Shown: positions 1 to 11,298 of the stretch, one piece after another
Layout of the letters: each line of letters opens with the position of its first letter
How positions within the stretch are numbered: the first letter of the stretch is position 1
NCBI GenBank assembly: GCA_020747065.1
Contig: JAGMVK010000016.1
Span: 806,001-870,000, forward strand
Direction of reading: 5' to 3'
DNA: 64,000 nucleotides
DNA from: Cadophora sp. MPI-SDFR-AT-0126
Lineage: Eukaryota > Ascomycota > Leotiomycetes > Helotiales > Ploettnerulaceae
Made by a program: the position numbers and the translations under genes
The notes under the pieces: generated by a model
The model's input: only the letters and a program-made list of their open reading frames with translations
Told to the model about the DNA's origin: nothing
The model's database searches: none

Positions 1-1
1 G

Positions 2-268
2 CTATCCCTCAGATCACCAAACGCCAAGTCCTCATCGCCGCCAGCATATACTCTACATTCACCCTCGGCGCCTCTTCAAGAACGACCTGCATCAACGAAG
101 ACAATCAAGAATCGGCAAGAAACTACAACATCAACTCCGCCTGCGAGTTCTGGTCCTCAGAAATTCTCGGTTCCGCAGATCTTCGCCATCAGCTTTGCTT
201 GTGTGATGGGGGCTACTGTTCTAGGATGTATGTTATGGATTTGCTTTGGAAGGAGGAATCGTTCTTGA
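2..268 (+). CDS. C-terminal part of a small membrane-anchored protein (5' end outside window)
   Basis: An open frame runs from the window edge to a TGA at 266-268. It encodes a Ser/Thr/Pro-rich hydrophilic stretch of about 55 residues, then a hydrophobic span of about 20 residues and a short basic tail (GRRNRS). The layout, linker then TM then basic end, matches the other small secreted/TM proteins of this window (4211, 5140, 19444, 20319). The start and any signal peptide lie outside the window. The other two frames either stop early or lack a TM span, so this frame is preferred. No family is recognised. Confidence 0.45.
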   Translation, partial: LSLRSPNAKSSSPPAYTLHSPSAPLQERPASTKTIKNRQETTTSTPPASSGPQKFSVPQIFAISFACVMGATVLGCMLWICFGRRNRS

Positions 269-774
269 TGGGATAGATGGAGGGCGGAGAAGTTAACTTA
301 GCATCGGACACTTTGGCGTTGGAGAAACGATAAATGCAATGGATTTTACTCACAATACTGAGATCAACATAATCAAGTAAAGTGAGGCGAGATCTTATCC
401 ATTTGACAGCGTGATATTCTCAATTAGCATCGCATATCCGCAGTTTTATTACTTCTGGAAATCTCTATATATTGGGCCACTACTACGATACGGGGATGAC
501 TTCTAGGTTGGCGGGTCGTTGTGAATCATGTTTGTAATGGCTTGTGACTTGAGTTTACGAGACATGTCCAGCCTATAAATTTATTGTCTTTCCTTTCCTT
601 GCTCGCTTTTGCGTCCATACAAGGGGTGATCACATCCGGGCTCCAGTTTTCGAAGTCTATTCAGCGAAATATCAGAGTGCACGAGAGCCACACGAGTACA
701 GCATCTTTCTCTCGATTTCAGGGATCCTACAAACTTCGCGAGTTCGAGACACAGAACAGCATTACAGCGCCATC
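269..774. other. intergenic, no gene seen
   Basis: Ordinary AT-moderate intergenic sequence. It should hold the promoter and 5' leader of the gene at 775. The stretch at 570-620 is CT-rich, as is common near fungal transcription starts. No repeat or RNA gene was seen. Confidence 0.5.
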
Positions 775-1273
775 ATGAAGTTCAATTACCAGATCCTTCT
801 TAACCTTCTCGTCACCTTCCTCGCCTTTTCCTCAGCACACTGTGCTCCTACACTCCATGACAGAAGCCATAATCCTGCCCTCATTCACTCTATCCCTTCC
901 CAGAGGTTCTTTAGATCACCTTGCGCTTCGAGAGACTGGGCCTCCAAATGCTGTGAAAGCCGAAGGCATCGAACCTTCTCCTACTCTACAAGAGGTCAGT
1001 GCGGTAGATGGAACATTGGAAGGGCGACATCGAAGGGAGTGGAAGAGGGAATGGAACGGAATAACTTCACAGAACTTTAAAAGTGGCCTGCTTTTTACCG
1101 TCATCATGGTCTTCTCGTCACTGTTCATCGTCGAAAACGGACTTTTCATCGTCTACTACACTTACAAAAAGGTCCGCCCTCTTTACAAGAGGCACTTTCC
1201 TAATAAGGAGAAGATGAGCAGCGGTGGAGGTTCTGGATACTATCAAAGACGTGACTCGGAAGATTCGAGATGA
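775..1273 (+). CDS. small signal-peptide + TM protein; needs a frame change between about 842 and 1000
   Basis: The ATG at 775 opens a clear signal peptide (MKFNYQILLN..., cleavage near SSAHC-AP). The C-terminal half, with a TM span (FTVIMVFSSLFIVENGLFIV) and a Lys/Arg-rich tail ending at 1273, lies in the next frame. A candidate intron at 842-905 (weak donor TGTGCTC, acceptor CCCAGAG) would join signal peptide and TM region in frame; a second acceptor at 913-914 also fits. Without splicing the gene would be frameshifted. The predicted type, signal peptide then short linker then one TM, recurs several times in this window. No known domain is seen. Confidence 0.4.
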
Positions 1274-1875
1274 GGTTAAGGCATTGTTCACTGCTTGGAT
1301 AATTGTGGGTCGGTTATTGCGGTGTTGAGTTCTTGGAATTTTGTGCGAGGAAGGATTGTTCCGAGGCGATTGCGTTGGTTTCGATTGTATGACTTGGAAG
1401 TAGCTACCTTGGATTTCGCAATGCAAAAACCGTTGTTTTGGAATCATTTGCACCCGCCAAATAGCTGTAAACCCAGCAACCATTAATCTTGCGCTGACCT
1501 GGTCATAACGACGGTACATCACACAACTTGAAATATGCTTGACTTGACAATGGCTGAGTATTGTATGCCAGTTAAAGCATCATCAGAATGTCTCCGTCAC
1601 TACCTGGGCATATTCAAGCCAAATAATGACTAAAGAGTCAATGCAGGGCAACGCGGCTTTGTAAAAGCCAGGGCTTCCCCAAAGTATCAAGACTTTCATG
1701 GCGCGTTACATTTATAGACGAAGTGTGCAGTACCACTTCATGAAGAAGTTGAGTTGTAGCCGCACCATAAGCACGGGTGATAAGCTCTATATACACATCC
1801 GTATAAATCCCTACTTCTAGGATCTACCAAGACTGCGCAATTCTTGCGCATACGTGCATCGAAGCTGTACTGGAA
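1274..1875. other. intergenic between two convergent genes, no gene seen
   Basis: The small frames here show no family signal or credible start. The stretch would hold the 3' ends of the gene at 775 and of the P450. Confidence 0.5.
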
Positions 1876-3600
1876 CTAAAGTACAATCTCGCATTTATGT
1901 CCCTTCGGCGCAACAAGGAAGTAGTTCTCAAGCTCCATGTCCTCATCGCGAGTTCTCACAGTAGCGGTTGAGCATTCCTTGAAGAACTTCGCAGCCGCAA
2001 GACTCAACTCGGACTGGGCAAGATGGAGCCCAATGCAAACTGAGGATGTCAGCCATGGTCATGGACACAGATGAGCTTACATACTTCGAGAGCCTCCTCC
2101 AAATGGCATCCACGCATCTTTCATTTCTTGGGTAGGCTCTAGCCATCTTTCAGGCTTGAATTGAAGAGGACTGGGGAATATTCTTGGATTTCGATGAAGA
2201 GTGTATGCTTGGGTGCTGACAGTGGTTCCTTCCGGAATGAAGTAAGTTCCAAGTGTGCGTCCTCCACTTGGCACCTATGAGCAGTACTTAGCAAGCGCCA
2301 AATTCGAACCTTCGAGACAACGTCTGACAAAAATGTATCGAATGATCTAAACACAAACCGAGGGAAGGATTGTAGACACTTACAGTGCGAGGCAAGCTGC
2401 CAGGAGCAGCTCCATACAAGCGCAAAGTTTCCTTGATAACTGCTCCCAAGTAGGGCAGAGCATTCGTGTCTTTGCTACTTGGGTTATTGGCAAGTCCACT
2501 GACTTCTCCCACCAGCTTTTGTTTGACCTCTGGATGCTTCAGAACAGCCCACACCAGATATGTAAGCGTCACAGCCGTAGTATCACTTCCAGCAACGATA
2601 AAATTACTTGCCTCTCTCTGAATCTCAGCGTCAGAGAGAAATCCAGCCTTCTCGTCAGATTCTCTGAGCATCTTGGTAAATAACGTATCTTTGACCTCTC
2701 CGCGATCTGCGAGAGCTTTGTTCTTTGCAATGGCTGCTATACCGTACGTCGAGATCCTTTTTGTGGATTGGAGCCAGAACTGAATTGCTGGTATAGGAAG
2801 GTGGGAGAGAATTGTGGCAACGAAACCTAATTCTGATCGGAGACCGGAGAACATCATTACCTTCTCCAGATCTTCGGAAAAACTTGACTTCTATATTGTC
2901 GTCAGTACGCTTGAAATTTTTAGGTCTCATGTACCAGAATAATCCAGGACAATGATTACCTTTCCATGCTCCAAACTGTGGAGGCTCTCGCCAAATCCTA
3001 ACTCGGCAATGACGTCCGTAGCCATGAATGTAAACCATGAGAATATATCGGCGCCACCTCTGCTCATCGCTTGCTCTTTTATTCTCTGTATCACAAGCGT
3101 CGTTCTGTATTGAAGGATTTCGTCCCATTGAAGCAATGCCGTTTGCGAAAACGCTGCCGAGAAAAGACGTCTTCTGGCTGCGTGCTGCTTGGCGTTGATT
3201 ATTGCAAAGATTCCAGGCGACTCTACATTCTCCTCAGTGAATTTGGCGTACCATTCAGACTTGAGATAGCCTGAACCAATGCGATGGACTTCTCGAGTGG
3301 AAGCCAGATCAGAGATGGCGATTTCGGAAGGACTTATGCGAACTATTGGGCCATACTTGGAGTGTAATTCATCGATGTAATGAACTCTTCGCCCACGCAT
3401 AACTTGGAGTTTTAATGCTACATTCGTATAGCGGTTGAGTCGAGGGCCAGGAATTTTGCGAAGTGGCTCAGTGAGGGTGTGATGAATAACCTAGCAAAAA
3501 TCAGTCTGAAATTCTTCCAATTGTGAGTCAATTGTACCTTGATCAGCCCCAGGCACATGAAAATCGGCACAAGGACCGTGAGAAGGGTGAAGGATAGCAT
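1876..3600 (-). CDS. cytochrome P450 monooxygenase
   Basis: Five exons (3600-3538, 3490-2960, 2890-2384, 2274-2085, 2039-1876) give 484 aa. Residues 1-21 form an N-terminal membrane anchor, followed by the Pro-rich hinge (IPGPRLNRY). The I-helix motif AGSDTT lies near 298-303, the K-helix ETLR near 352-355, PERW near 408-411 and the haem-binding loop FGGGSRICIG near 425-434 with its Cys ligand at about 432. All key P450 signatures are intact, so it should be an active microsomal enzyme. The substrate cannot be told from sequence; it resembles fungal P450s of secondary metabolism and detoxification. It stands about 2.8 kb from the MFS gene with small secreted-protein genes between. Confidence 0.95.
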
Positions 3601-4210
3601 ACTGATGAGTAAATTTGACTGCTAGGGAGTCGATGTTGATATTATGGACGTGATCTGGAGAATCATTCCATCCAATTTGAAGAAGGGTGTCTGTTGATGT
3701 TTCTTCTGAAGAATCCGGGGGTCGGGTAGAATGCGGGGGCGGGGGATCCGAAGTGGAGGTGGAGACCAAGTGGAGGTGGAGACAGTGGAGCGGAACACCG
3801 GCACTTCTAGTTTTTGGGACATAGGATCAATTCTATCCTCAATACTGGTGACATTTCACAGCCTCCATTTGATTATGAACGTTTGGAATTTATTTTCAAA
3901 CATTTCTTAAGTGAATATTCTCATAAGTGAACAAGGCCAGGCTGTGAAACAGGAATAGATTTTGTTGTTGACATTATTCATATCCACACGAGTCAAGGGA
4001 GATCATAACCTGATGATAGGAGTCAAGATGGTAGGCTTGGTATCCGTAATTCACATCACCGCTCGATATTCTATATAAATTCCGCTGCACTGAATTGTAC
4101 TTAAGACATTGTGACATTACTTATTTCATTAGAGTGTCAAGAGATTTCTCAAAATCCAACAGCCTGAAAACATCACCTTCCTCTAGCGATTCGTTAATGA
4201 ACCATTCAAG
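3601..4210. other. divergent promoter region, P450 / small TM protein
   Basis: No gene seen. The stretch at 3700-3790 carries short imperfect repeats (GTGGAGGTGGAGAC twice). A TATA-like CTATATAAATTCC lies near 4070-4082, about 130 bp before the ATG at 4211. Confidence 0.45.
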
Positions 4211-4711
4211 ATGAAGTTCCTGTCTCTGGTCATCTGCTTCCATTCCTTCGGGCTACTAGTCGCTTCATCTCCAAGCAACGAGGACAAAGCTGGAACAGCT
4301 ACGAACTCTGCAAATCCGTTGACATTTCTGGACAGCACCATCGATACCAGAGCTCCCATTATCCCAAAGCCCTTCTTACCGTCACTCAATCATGAAGCTG
4401 CAATACACGTTACAGACCAAGTACACCTCGTCAACAGAGCAAAAGGCCAGAAAGGAGGCGACAAGTCAACTGGAGGCAAACAGTCAAAGGCCAACGAGAT
4501 GATTATGAACCAGAAGTTGCAGGCTGGCAACCGAGATGTCATACTTGGCTGTACCTTGGGTGTGTATGGGTTCTTGGGATTCCTTGCGCTGCTTGCTTGG
4601 TACTTTGATGTTCTGCCTGGATTTGGGAGGTTAGTGGAGTCTATTCTGGAAGGTCAGCATGACCAGAAATGGAGACTAGCTGCGGAATTTGGAGAGGTGA
4701 TTGGGAGATGA
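4211..4711 (+). CDS. small secreted/membrane-anchored protein (signal peptide + one TM)
   Basis: A single-exon frame of 166 aa. Residues 1-19 are a signal peptide (MKFLSLVICF...). A hydrophilic Asn/Thr/Lys-rich region follows to about 110, then one TM span near 114-133 (LGCTLGVYGFLGFLALLAWY) and a 30-residue tail. No Pfam-type domain is recognised. The start is supported by the signal peptide and a TATA-like box about 130 bp upstream. It belongs to the group of similarly built proteins in this window. Confidence 0.65.
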   Translation: MKFLSLVICFHSFGLLVASSPSNEDKAGTATNSANPLTFLDSTIDTRAPIIPKPFLPSLNHEAAIHVTDQVHLVNRAKGQKGGDKSTGGKQSKANEMIMNQKLQAGNRDVILGCTLGVYGFLGFLALLAWYFDVLPGFGRLVESILEGQHDQKWRLAAEFGEVIGR

Positions 4712-5139
4712 AGGACGTTGCCTTCTAAAGCTGCTGGAGCTGAAATAAACTAGTTTGGGAGCGAAGTCGTGGTGTAGTTTCGATTCTGCTGGAACTACTT
4801 GTCAAGACCGTCAATGCCATGTTTTAACTTGCTTAGACATTTCTTAAAATTTCTAAAATGCCGAGTACTTCGAGAACTAACGGTATACTTTCTTATAGTG
4901 ACAAGTGATAAATATTTAACACATCTCTCCATTCTCTTCTCAGTTGGTGATTCAAAATGATAAGAGTCAGCATGAGTACTCCCCAAGTGGACGATTCATA
5001 TGTCTCTATATGTGGCCTATATAAGCTTGAAGCTGCGAGTTCTCTTACCGTCTTCTCCTCTTCCTCACCCAAGTTACCATCTCATATCCGGAATAGAGAG
5101 CCTAGAGCTACGGCAGAGCCCCATAACCACAACACAAAC
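4712..5139. other. intergenic, promoter of the 80-aa TM protein
   Basis: No separate gene is supported. It contains the TATA box at 5018 and a CT-rich leader at 5040-5090. Confidence 0.45.
5018..5024 (+). promoter_or_regulatory. TATA box of the gene at 5140
   Basis: TATATAA lies about 115 bp before the ATG and is followed by a CT-rich leader. Confidence 0.5.
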
Positions 5140-5382
5140 ATGAAACTCCCGATTCTCCTCATCCTATCCATCCTTATCGTCAGGGTTGTGTGTCTGACTC
5201 TCAGAACAACGACACCTTTGCCCACCAGCACACTACCAAGAACATACGAATACCCCCAAGGACGAGGCGGCGAGGCGCGCAGCAGCTTGAAGCATCAAAA
5301 GAGGCAGTACGGACCCAAGCGCGGCTTGGGCACTTGTGCCATATTGGGAATAATCATTGTGTGCTTGTCATTTTACTGTTAA
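5140..5382 (+). CDS. 80-aa signal-peptide + TM protein
   Basis: The ATG at 5140 was chosen over the upstream in-frame ATG at 4957 because it starts directly at a signal peptide (MKLPILLILSILIVRVVC) and the TATA box lies between the two. Residues 19-60 are Thr/Pro-rich then basic, with two Lys-Arg pairs (HQKRQ, GPKRG). Residues 62-79 form a hydrophobic span (TCAILGIIIVCLSFYC) that ends the protein. Cleavage at Lys-Arg by a Kex2-type protease is possible but is inference. No homologous family is recognised. Confidence 0.5.
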   Translation: MKLPILLILSILIVRVVCLTLRTTTPLPTSTLPRTYEYPQGRGGEARSSLKHQKRQYGPKRGLGTCAILGIIIVCLSFYC

Positions 5383-6389
5383 TCCTTGTTGCTTTCAAAA
5401 CGTTTTGATGAGAGAATGAGGTGGAACCTGGATGAGGTAGGCTCTTAAAGCTAATTCTGAGCTTGAGGGAGATGAAGTCACCTTGGAGCAATGCAATCGT
5501 TCTTTTCAATAAAAGGGCTTGAAATATCTGTGCCCTCAAAAAAAACATAATATGATCTGCGGAGAGTCGTCCCTGTGATAATATGCATCGGTACTAATTG
5601 GATCAGCGAGAGGACTCTAAAAATGTGCTTGGCTTGACCCCAAACTGGCCAAACCACGCCACTAGATCTGTGCTTCCTCGCCATCCGGCCTCTCTTCAAG
5701 TTTTTCGACCTCCACGGTTTCCAATAACTTTCCTCCTCATCTATTCCATGCCGACAAGACCTGAGAATGGCTTTGAGTCCGTATCAGCGGACTTATTTGG
5801 GAAATTGGACAACCAGTAATGGTGTCGAGTCCGTGGTTGATGGAGGACAGGAGGTGGTGATGGGAAGAGAAAGGAAAGGGAAGAACGGTGGTTCTGCGAG
5901 AGAGGGTACTGGAAGGTGGTTTAAATGCTGGATTGAGTGTAGGGGAGTGTATTTTGGGGAGTTAAGGTATTCTCGAGGGAAACGGAGAGAGAACAAGACG
6001 ATCAGGGGACTTTGCTCGGCGGGACAGGGGGACGAGTGGTGGGATGGAGGAGTTTTAGCGATGTTTCGGAACATAGCATGAGGAATTACAATTATAAGCT
6101 CTATGATTAATGTGTTGAGGCGCCGCGTTATGTTTGTGACGCTCACGGTTATGTTCCGTCACACAATCTGATTCAACAACAGCTTCGTGAAGAACGTATC
6201 ACGGATATCTGAATAGGAAACTAGTTCTATTATCTATACTTCAATTTATTGACCTGGTATTCAAGATAACCAGATTGTTGATACCCATACTGGATTCACG
6301 AAAAACTTCTCCTCGCGTCCTCTTCATGCCCCCCTTTTCCTCGCTTAGCCCTTCCAAATAACACCCACCCAACCCTCACCACCATTCAT
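5383..6389. other. intergenic, no convincing gene
   Basis: Overlapping frames at 5767-6146 on both strands are G- or C-rich low-complexity reads without motifs. Nothing else is seen. Confidence 0.45.
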
Positions 6390-8358
6390 CTAGGCCTTCC
6401 CCGCAATCCCCTTCCTATAAACCCAGCTCCTCGCCTTCTTCCCCCAAATATACATCGGAATAGTCGTCAAACTCGCCGCCACAGTCAGTCCCCCAATAAC
6501 AAAAAACACATTCCTCGTCCCCTGCGTCGCCAACCAATTATTGATATAATTGACCAGTCCGAACGCGAACATGTTCTTGACGAAGTTCATGGCCGCGAAC
6601 GCCTCGCCGGATTTGTCACGGTGGCAGTCGACTACGTAGGAGACTACGCCGGTGGTGCCGAGCTGGATGCCGAAGTTGATGAGGCCGAGGCCGACGACAA
6701 CGGGGACGGGCCAGGGGGACAAGGCGGCGGCCGATTGGCCCCAGGCGAAGAAGCCGGTGGCGGTGAAGAGGAGGTAGGATATCATTATGGGGAGGCGGAA
6801 TTCGGGTTCTGAGGGAAGAGGTTCGAGTCAGAATATGAAAGAAGGCTGTATTGCATGAGGAGAAACTTACCGAATGTACCGCCGTTTTTCAAGGACATCC
6901 TTCGCACGATACCATCAATCAAGGGACCGGCTAGAAGCGTAGCTAGTACAGATGCGACGAAAGATGACAAGTTCGTCAATCCCACGGAGGTGACGGAGAA
7001 GTTATATGGTGGAGCAGAGAAGATCTGAGACAGTGTGACGGAGATACCAACGAGCCACGAGATGCATGTCGTGAAGAGTAGCGTAGCCCATAGGACAGCA
7101 GGCGATGCGAGCATGACGAAAGGGCGGAGAGTGGTGTTGATGAGAGAGACGTGGTTGACGTAGCCGCTCCAAGGCTTCATTTCCTGGGCGAAGGTATATG
7201 GTGTATCTGAAGCCGGACTGCCTGGACTGGCGGGGCTGCTGGTGGATGTATGGGCGTTGGTTTCTGCGGTCTTCTCGTCGGTCTCGACGTGAGTGGCGTC
7301 CATCTTGTGGGTGAGGGTCAATTCAGTCATGACCTGGTTCTTTTGTCAGTTGTATGTGGATAAGTGTATGGAGGGTTTCTTACGTTGTTGGCACCGGTGT
7401 CGAGATTGACAGCTCCGTGACGAACGAAAGCTGTCTCGGGCATCCAGAAGAAGATCATGATCAGAGCAAGACCAAATGCACCTCCCATTGCGTAGAACGC
7501 CACTCTATAATCGCTCGCTTCGATCAGGGCGCCAGCTAAATGACCAGTCAGATTCTCGCCTTTCAAGTGTGAAGTCTTGGAAACTTACTGATTGGTGCTG
7601 CCAAGTTGATGCCACCCAAAACACCAAGATTGAAGATAGCAGATCGATATCCACGTTCATGAACGAACCTGGTTCCATTAGTCAAAGCTCTCACCAGATG
7701 CACATTATTGACTCACCAAACATCAGCAATAGATGCAGGCACAAGCGCTTCCAGAGGACCCATACAGAATCCCTGAATGACTCTTGCAGCAACCAAAGAA
7801 GCAAAGCTCTTTGCAGCAGCAGCCCAGAAACAAGTAACCATCAAGCCAACAGTAGTGACGAGATACACTGGTCTTTTGCCATACTTGACAGCGAGAGAAT
7901 TGCAGATGAGACTGCCGAATGCAATGGCGACGATGACGCCACCTTGAACGCCTTGGACAAAGTTGGAGAGGCCGATGTTGAATTCTGCGGCGAGCTCTAC
8001 GAATGCTGGGCTGAGAAGAGGTCCGACGGCTGTGATGGTCGAGATCAGCATTCATTCCATGTTTAAAACTTCCCGAACGCGGATTTTGAAAGCTAGGGTG
8101 CAGAGACTTACCTCCAACAGCACCGCAACTAAACGCAAACGCGATAGTAAACCTCTCCTTCTTCCATCTTGACCAATTATACGGATCATTAGGAGAATCT
8201 GAAGGTTGAGGAACAAGCACTATTTGGCCTGTAGGGTCATGCTTGAGGATACTCGAGTCGACGCCACTTGTGTTGAAATTCTCGCGGCCGAGTTCGTTGA
8301 GAGGAGCTGTGCCAGGGACATGCTCGAGCTCATGGTCTTCAAGGACACCGAGACCCAT
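6390..8358 (-). CDS. major facilitator superfamily transporter
   Basis: Six exons (8358-8112, 8029-7717, 7668-7589, 7535-7384, 7333-6871, 6808-6390) give 557 aa. A hydrophilic N-terminus of about 80 residues with the typical fungal DHA-type NDPYNWSRWKK is followed by TM helices. The MFS loop VKYGKRPVYL and the helix with VIQGFCMGPLEAL are present. A long cytosolic loop rich in Thr/Ser/Pro separates the two six-helix halves, and the last half ends in a basic tail. It should be a proton-driven exporter or importer in the plasma membrane. The position next to SDR, FAD monooxygenase and regulator genes suggests transport of the substrate or product of that run; this is inference. Confidence 0.93.
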
Positions 8359-9386
8359 TGTGATGTATGTTGATCAGAGAGTTTCTGAACGGTTGGGTAT
8401 ATTTTTAAGGCGTCTTGAGGAGAAAAGGGAGTGAGGCTGCAGTAGTTCAACAGGGCGAGAATCCGGGGTACGTCGAGGTAGATATAGATCTTTCGCCTCA
8501 GGAGACCAATCTCTGGATCTCAGCAGACCTTCCTAGCAGAATATGAATCCGAGTCACGGGCAATTAGAAAAGGCTGAGACGCGACGGCGTAGCCAGCGGG
8601 AGGAGGTTGACGAAGAGAGAAGAAAATCGAATCGGATGTCTGAACGGACGCCAACTCAGGACGCCCAAGCTACTAAAATGCCCCATGGGGGTCGCGCCCG
8701 TCTCCACTCTCGAGCTGGTCGGGGAGGAGATACAAGTGGACTTGGCAGACAGGAACATTTTGGTGTGCTGTTGGTTGGATGGGGGTTGGCCGAGCTGTGG
8801 GGAAATACTTTGATAGTCTGGGGGTTCGGGACAGGGAACCCAGGCAATCCGGGCAGATGATTTTGCGGAGTCGAATCGCTTGATTTGCCTGAGTTCACAA
8901 GGGTGGGAATTGGAATGGCGGGTGAGAAGTTTAATCTTACAATACCAACGATTGTGGTGGGTACAGCTTCGGGGAGGAAATACCAAGCTCGCGGCAATGG
9001 CGTACATATTGGAACTTGTTCGAACTTGTGGCTTTGCTGGTTTCAAGGAGAGCTTGAGAACGATTCGGTAGCCGGGTATTGAGAGCTCCTGGAAACGTGG
9101 CAGGAAATCCCCCTTCAACGGAGAGATTAGGGAAGGCGGTTTTGAGGATGGGGGGTTTTCCGGATGGCACCTGCCATCTCGTGAGGCAGAACATTCACGT
9201 CGCAATTTGGTGGATCTCGTTTTCAGATCAGGGGTGTTGGGTAAGCAGTATTCCTCGGAAGGTTCCATATCATCAGGTCAAGAGGTCTCCGTCTATCTAC
9301 TTTGAGTCACTTGTTAGAGCTGGTGCAGGTTCAAGAGAATTTAATCAGCGGGATTCAACGAGATGTGATTCCAAGTCCCTATCAAG
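8359..9386. other. intergenic between MFS and SDR genes
   Basis: Both strands carry overlapping medium-length frames (for example 8564-9268 minus) that lack motifs and mutually overlap. No gene is supported. Confidence 0.45.
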
Positions 9387-10465
9387 CTATGCATATCCCA
9401 ACGCCCAAAAAGTATCAAAATTCTTCCTCGTAATATCATCAACCAACTCAGGCGGCTCTCTGATCGTAAATTTGTCACCACTAATCTCCGCTGTGACGCC
9501 CGATAGCGAGGTGTTCGTGGTGAACTCCTGAATTGCGCTGATGAGTGTTGACATGGGTGTGATGATCATCGAGGACATAAGATTGTCGTCCGCGAGGCCG
9601 GTTGCTGTTCGCATTCATTAGTTTCGTTCTTCTGTATCTGAGAGCGCTGAGAAAGAGAGAACATACCAATGCAGTTCGGACAAATCCCGTTGATCCTGAT
9701 CCCATCCTCCTCCAAAGGCTTCGCAAGGGACCGCACAGCACCTACAACAGCATGTTTCGTGATGCCGTACATGGGCGCAATAGGGAAGGGATACAGTCCT
9801 GCGTTGGAAGCTGTGCATATGATTTGTCCCTTTTGTGAAGAAGTGTTCTTCCGCATGTAGTAGACTGCGAGTTTGATGGCTGTGTGAAAGACTCGTCAGC
9901 ACTGTCTAGTTTCCCAAAACCTCCCATTATCACAATAATTATTTAAATATGAGATTGGAAAGGGTGAATAAAAATGAAAGAACTCACAATACAACGTCCC
10001 CAGCAAATTAATATTCAACGTCTTCAACCCCGGCTTTCTCGGCCCCTCCCCTTCTTCTTCCCTCTCAAGAAACTTCCCAATCTCACTCACACCCGCATTA
10101 GCACATACGACATCTACACTCCCAAAATGCTTATACACAGTCTCGAAAACAGATACCTGCTCCTCCCAATTGGAGATGTCGCATTTCTGAAACGAGAATG
10201 TTGAGGCTGGGAATTCGGTTTGCAAGGAGGACAGGAGGGTTGGTGGAGGGGTCGAGATGTCGAGGACGGCGATGTTGGTGGCATGAGATGCGAAGAATTT
10301 GACGAGTGCGAGGCCGATGCCTGATGCGCCGCCTGGGGAAAAACGTCAGTATTGCGCATTTAGGAGATTTGGAGGTTTGGGGGACTTTTGGGGTTGGAGG
10401 TCAAGGGGCCAGAGCTACGTACCAGTTACGACCACTGTCTTTCCAGTAAGTGATGAGTTCGCCAT
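9387..10465 (-). CDS. short-chain dehydrogenase/reductase (SDR)
   Basis: Four exons (10465-10423, 10332-9988, 9879-9667, 9604-9387) give 272 aa. The cofactor motif TGGASGIG is at 14-21, NAG at 93-95, the catalytic Ser near 154, and Tyr167-x3-Lys171 (YGITK). This is a classical NAD(P)-dependent SDR, similar to the 15-hydroxyprostaglandin-dehydrogenase-like fungal enzymes. It lies back to back with the second SDR at 11299 and shares that intergenic promoter, which suggests co-expression. The substrate is unknown. Confidence 0.93.
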
Positions 10466-11298
10466 TGTTCTCAATATGATCTCCTGTAGAATAGTTTCCT
10501 AAAGATTCAAAATTGTTTTTAGAATTATCTTTCGAGCTCAAAATCTTCAATGGACTGATATCCAGATGAGAAATCGCATCTGCCCCTCCACACCTCGGAA
10601 ATCCACCCAAATTCCAATGCTTGGAAATTCCATGTTCATTCCGAACTACCTTCCCAAGCAGCCTAATCATTAGCACAAGGCTGTCCATCCTCCACCACAC
10701 TCATCCATCCCTCGGAACTTGCCTGTCTCGCATCCTTCACCCAGAACCAATCCTCTCCCTCCTTCGAAAGCCCCACGAAGGCTGCCAGCCCCACATCCCC
10801 AACTTTCTACCCCAAGTTTCTCCAGGCCGTTGCCTGTCATCCAATAAGCAGAAGCCAATGGAAGTAATTCCGTTCCGGGAATCCCCCTTCTACTGTCTCC
10901 ACTACCTGTAATGCACGCTTCGTGCTGAAGTGGTTTAGCGAGTTCAAGCTCAAGCTCTCGTTACCCCGCGTCTTAGTCGGGTGCTGCAGGAAAGGGTCCG
11001 GAACACTATTTACTTACCCCGCAATTATTATTCTGCGAGGAGGGAGATAGTTGGACTCGGGGAGGGAGATCGGGAGATACCTAGTTATGAAGTTGTGGAG
11101 GTGGGAAATTTTGTGGAGTCGATCTTCTAAACATGTGATGAACGATGCTGAGATAGTTAGACCTGTGCTTTAAATTTCTTTTGTTTACTTCCTTACTCTT
11201 GAACCTTGCCGAGATCACTTGTCATCTAATACTCGATGAATTTCTAAAGTGAAAAGGCGGAACTCAATTCGATTTGAAACTTAACAACACATTTCATA
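10466..11298. other. shared divergent promoter of two SDR genes
   Basis: About 830 bp with no gene. The arrangement allows coordinated control of both dehydrogenases. No palindrome that could be assigned to the nearby Zn2Cys6 regulator was identified with confidence. Confidence 0.5.

Noticed and set aside
1118..1522. 134-codon minus-strand frame
   Set aside because: Antisense to the small TM-protein gene at 775-1273 and without domain signal.
5767..6146. Overlapping 100-codon frames on both strands
   Set aside because: Low-complexity G/C-biased reads without motifs, starts or splice support.
8564..9268. 234-codon minus-strand frame
   Set aside because: No domain, Ser/Pro-rich throughout, overlapped by equally long frames on the other strand; likely chance.
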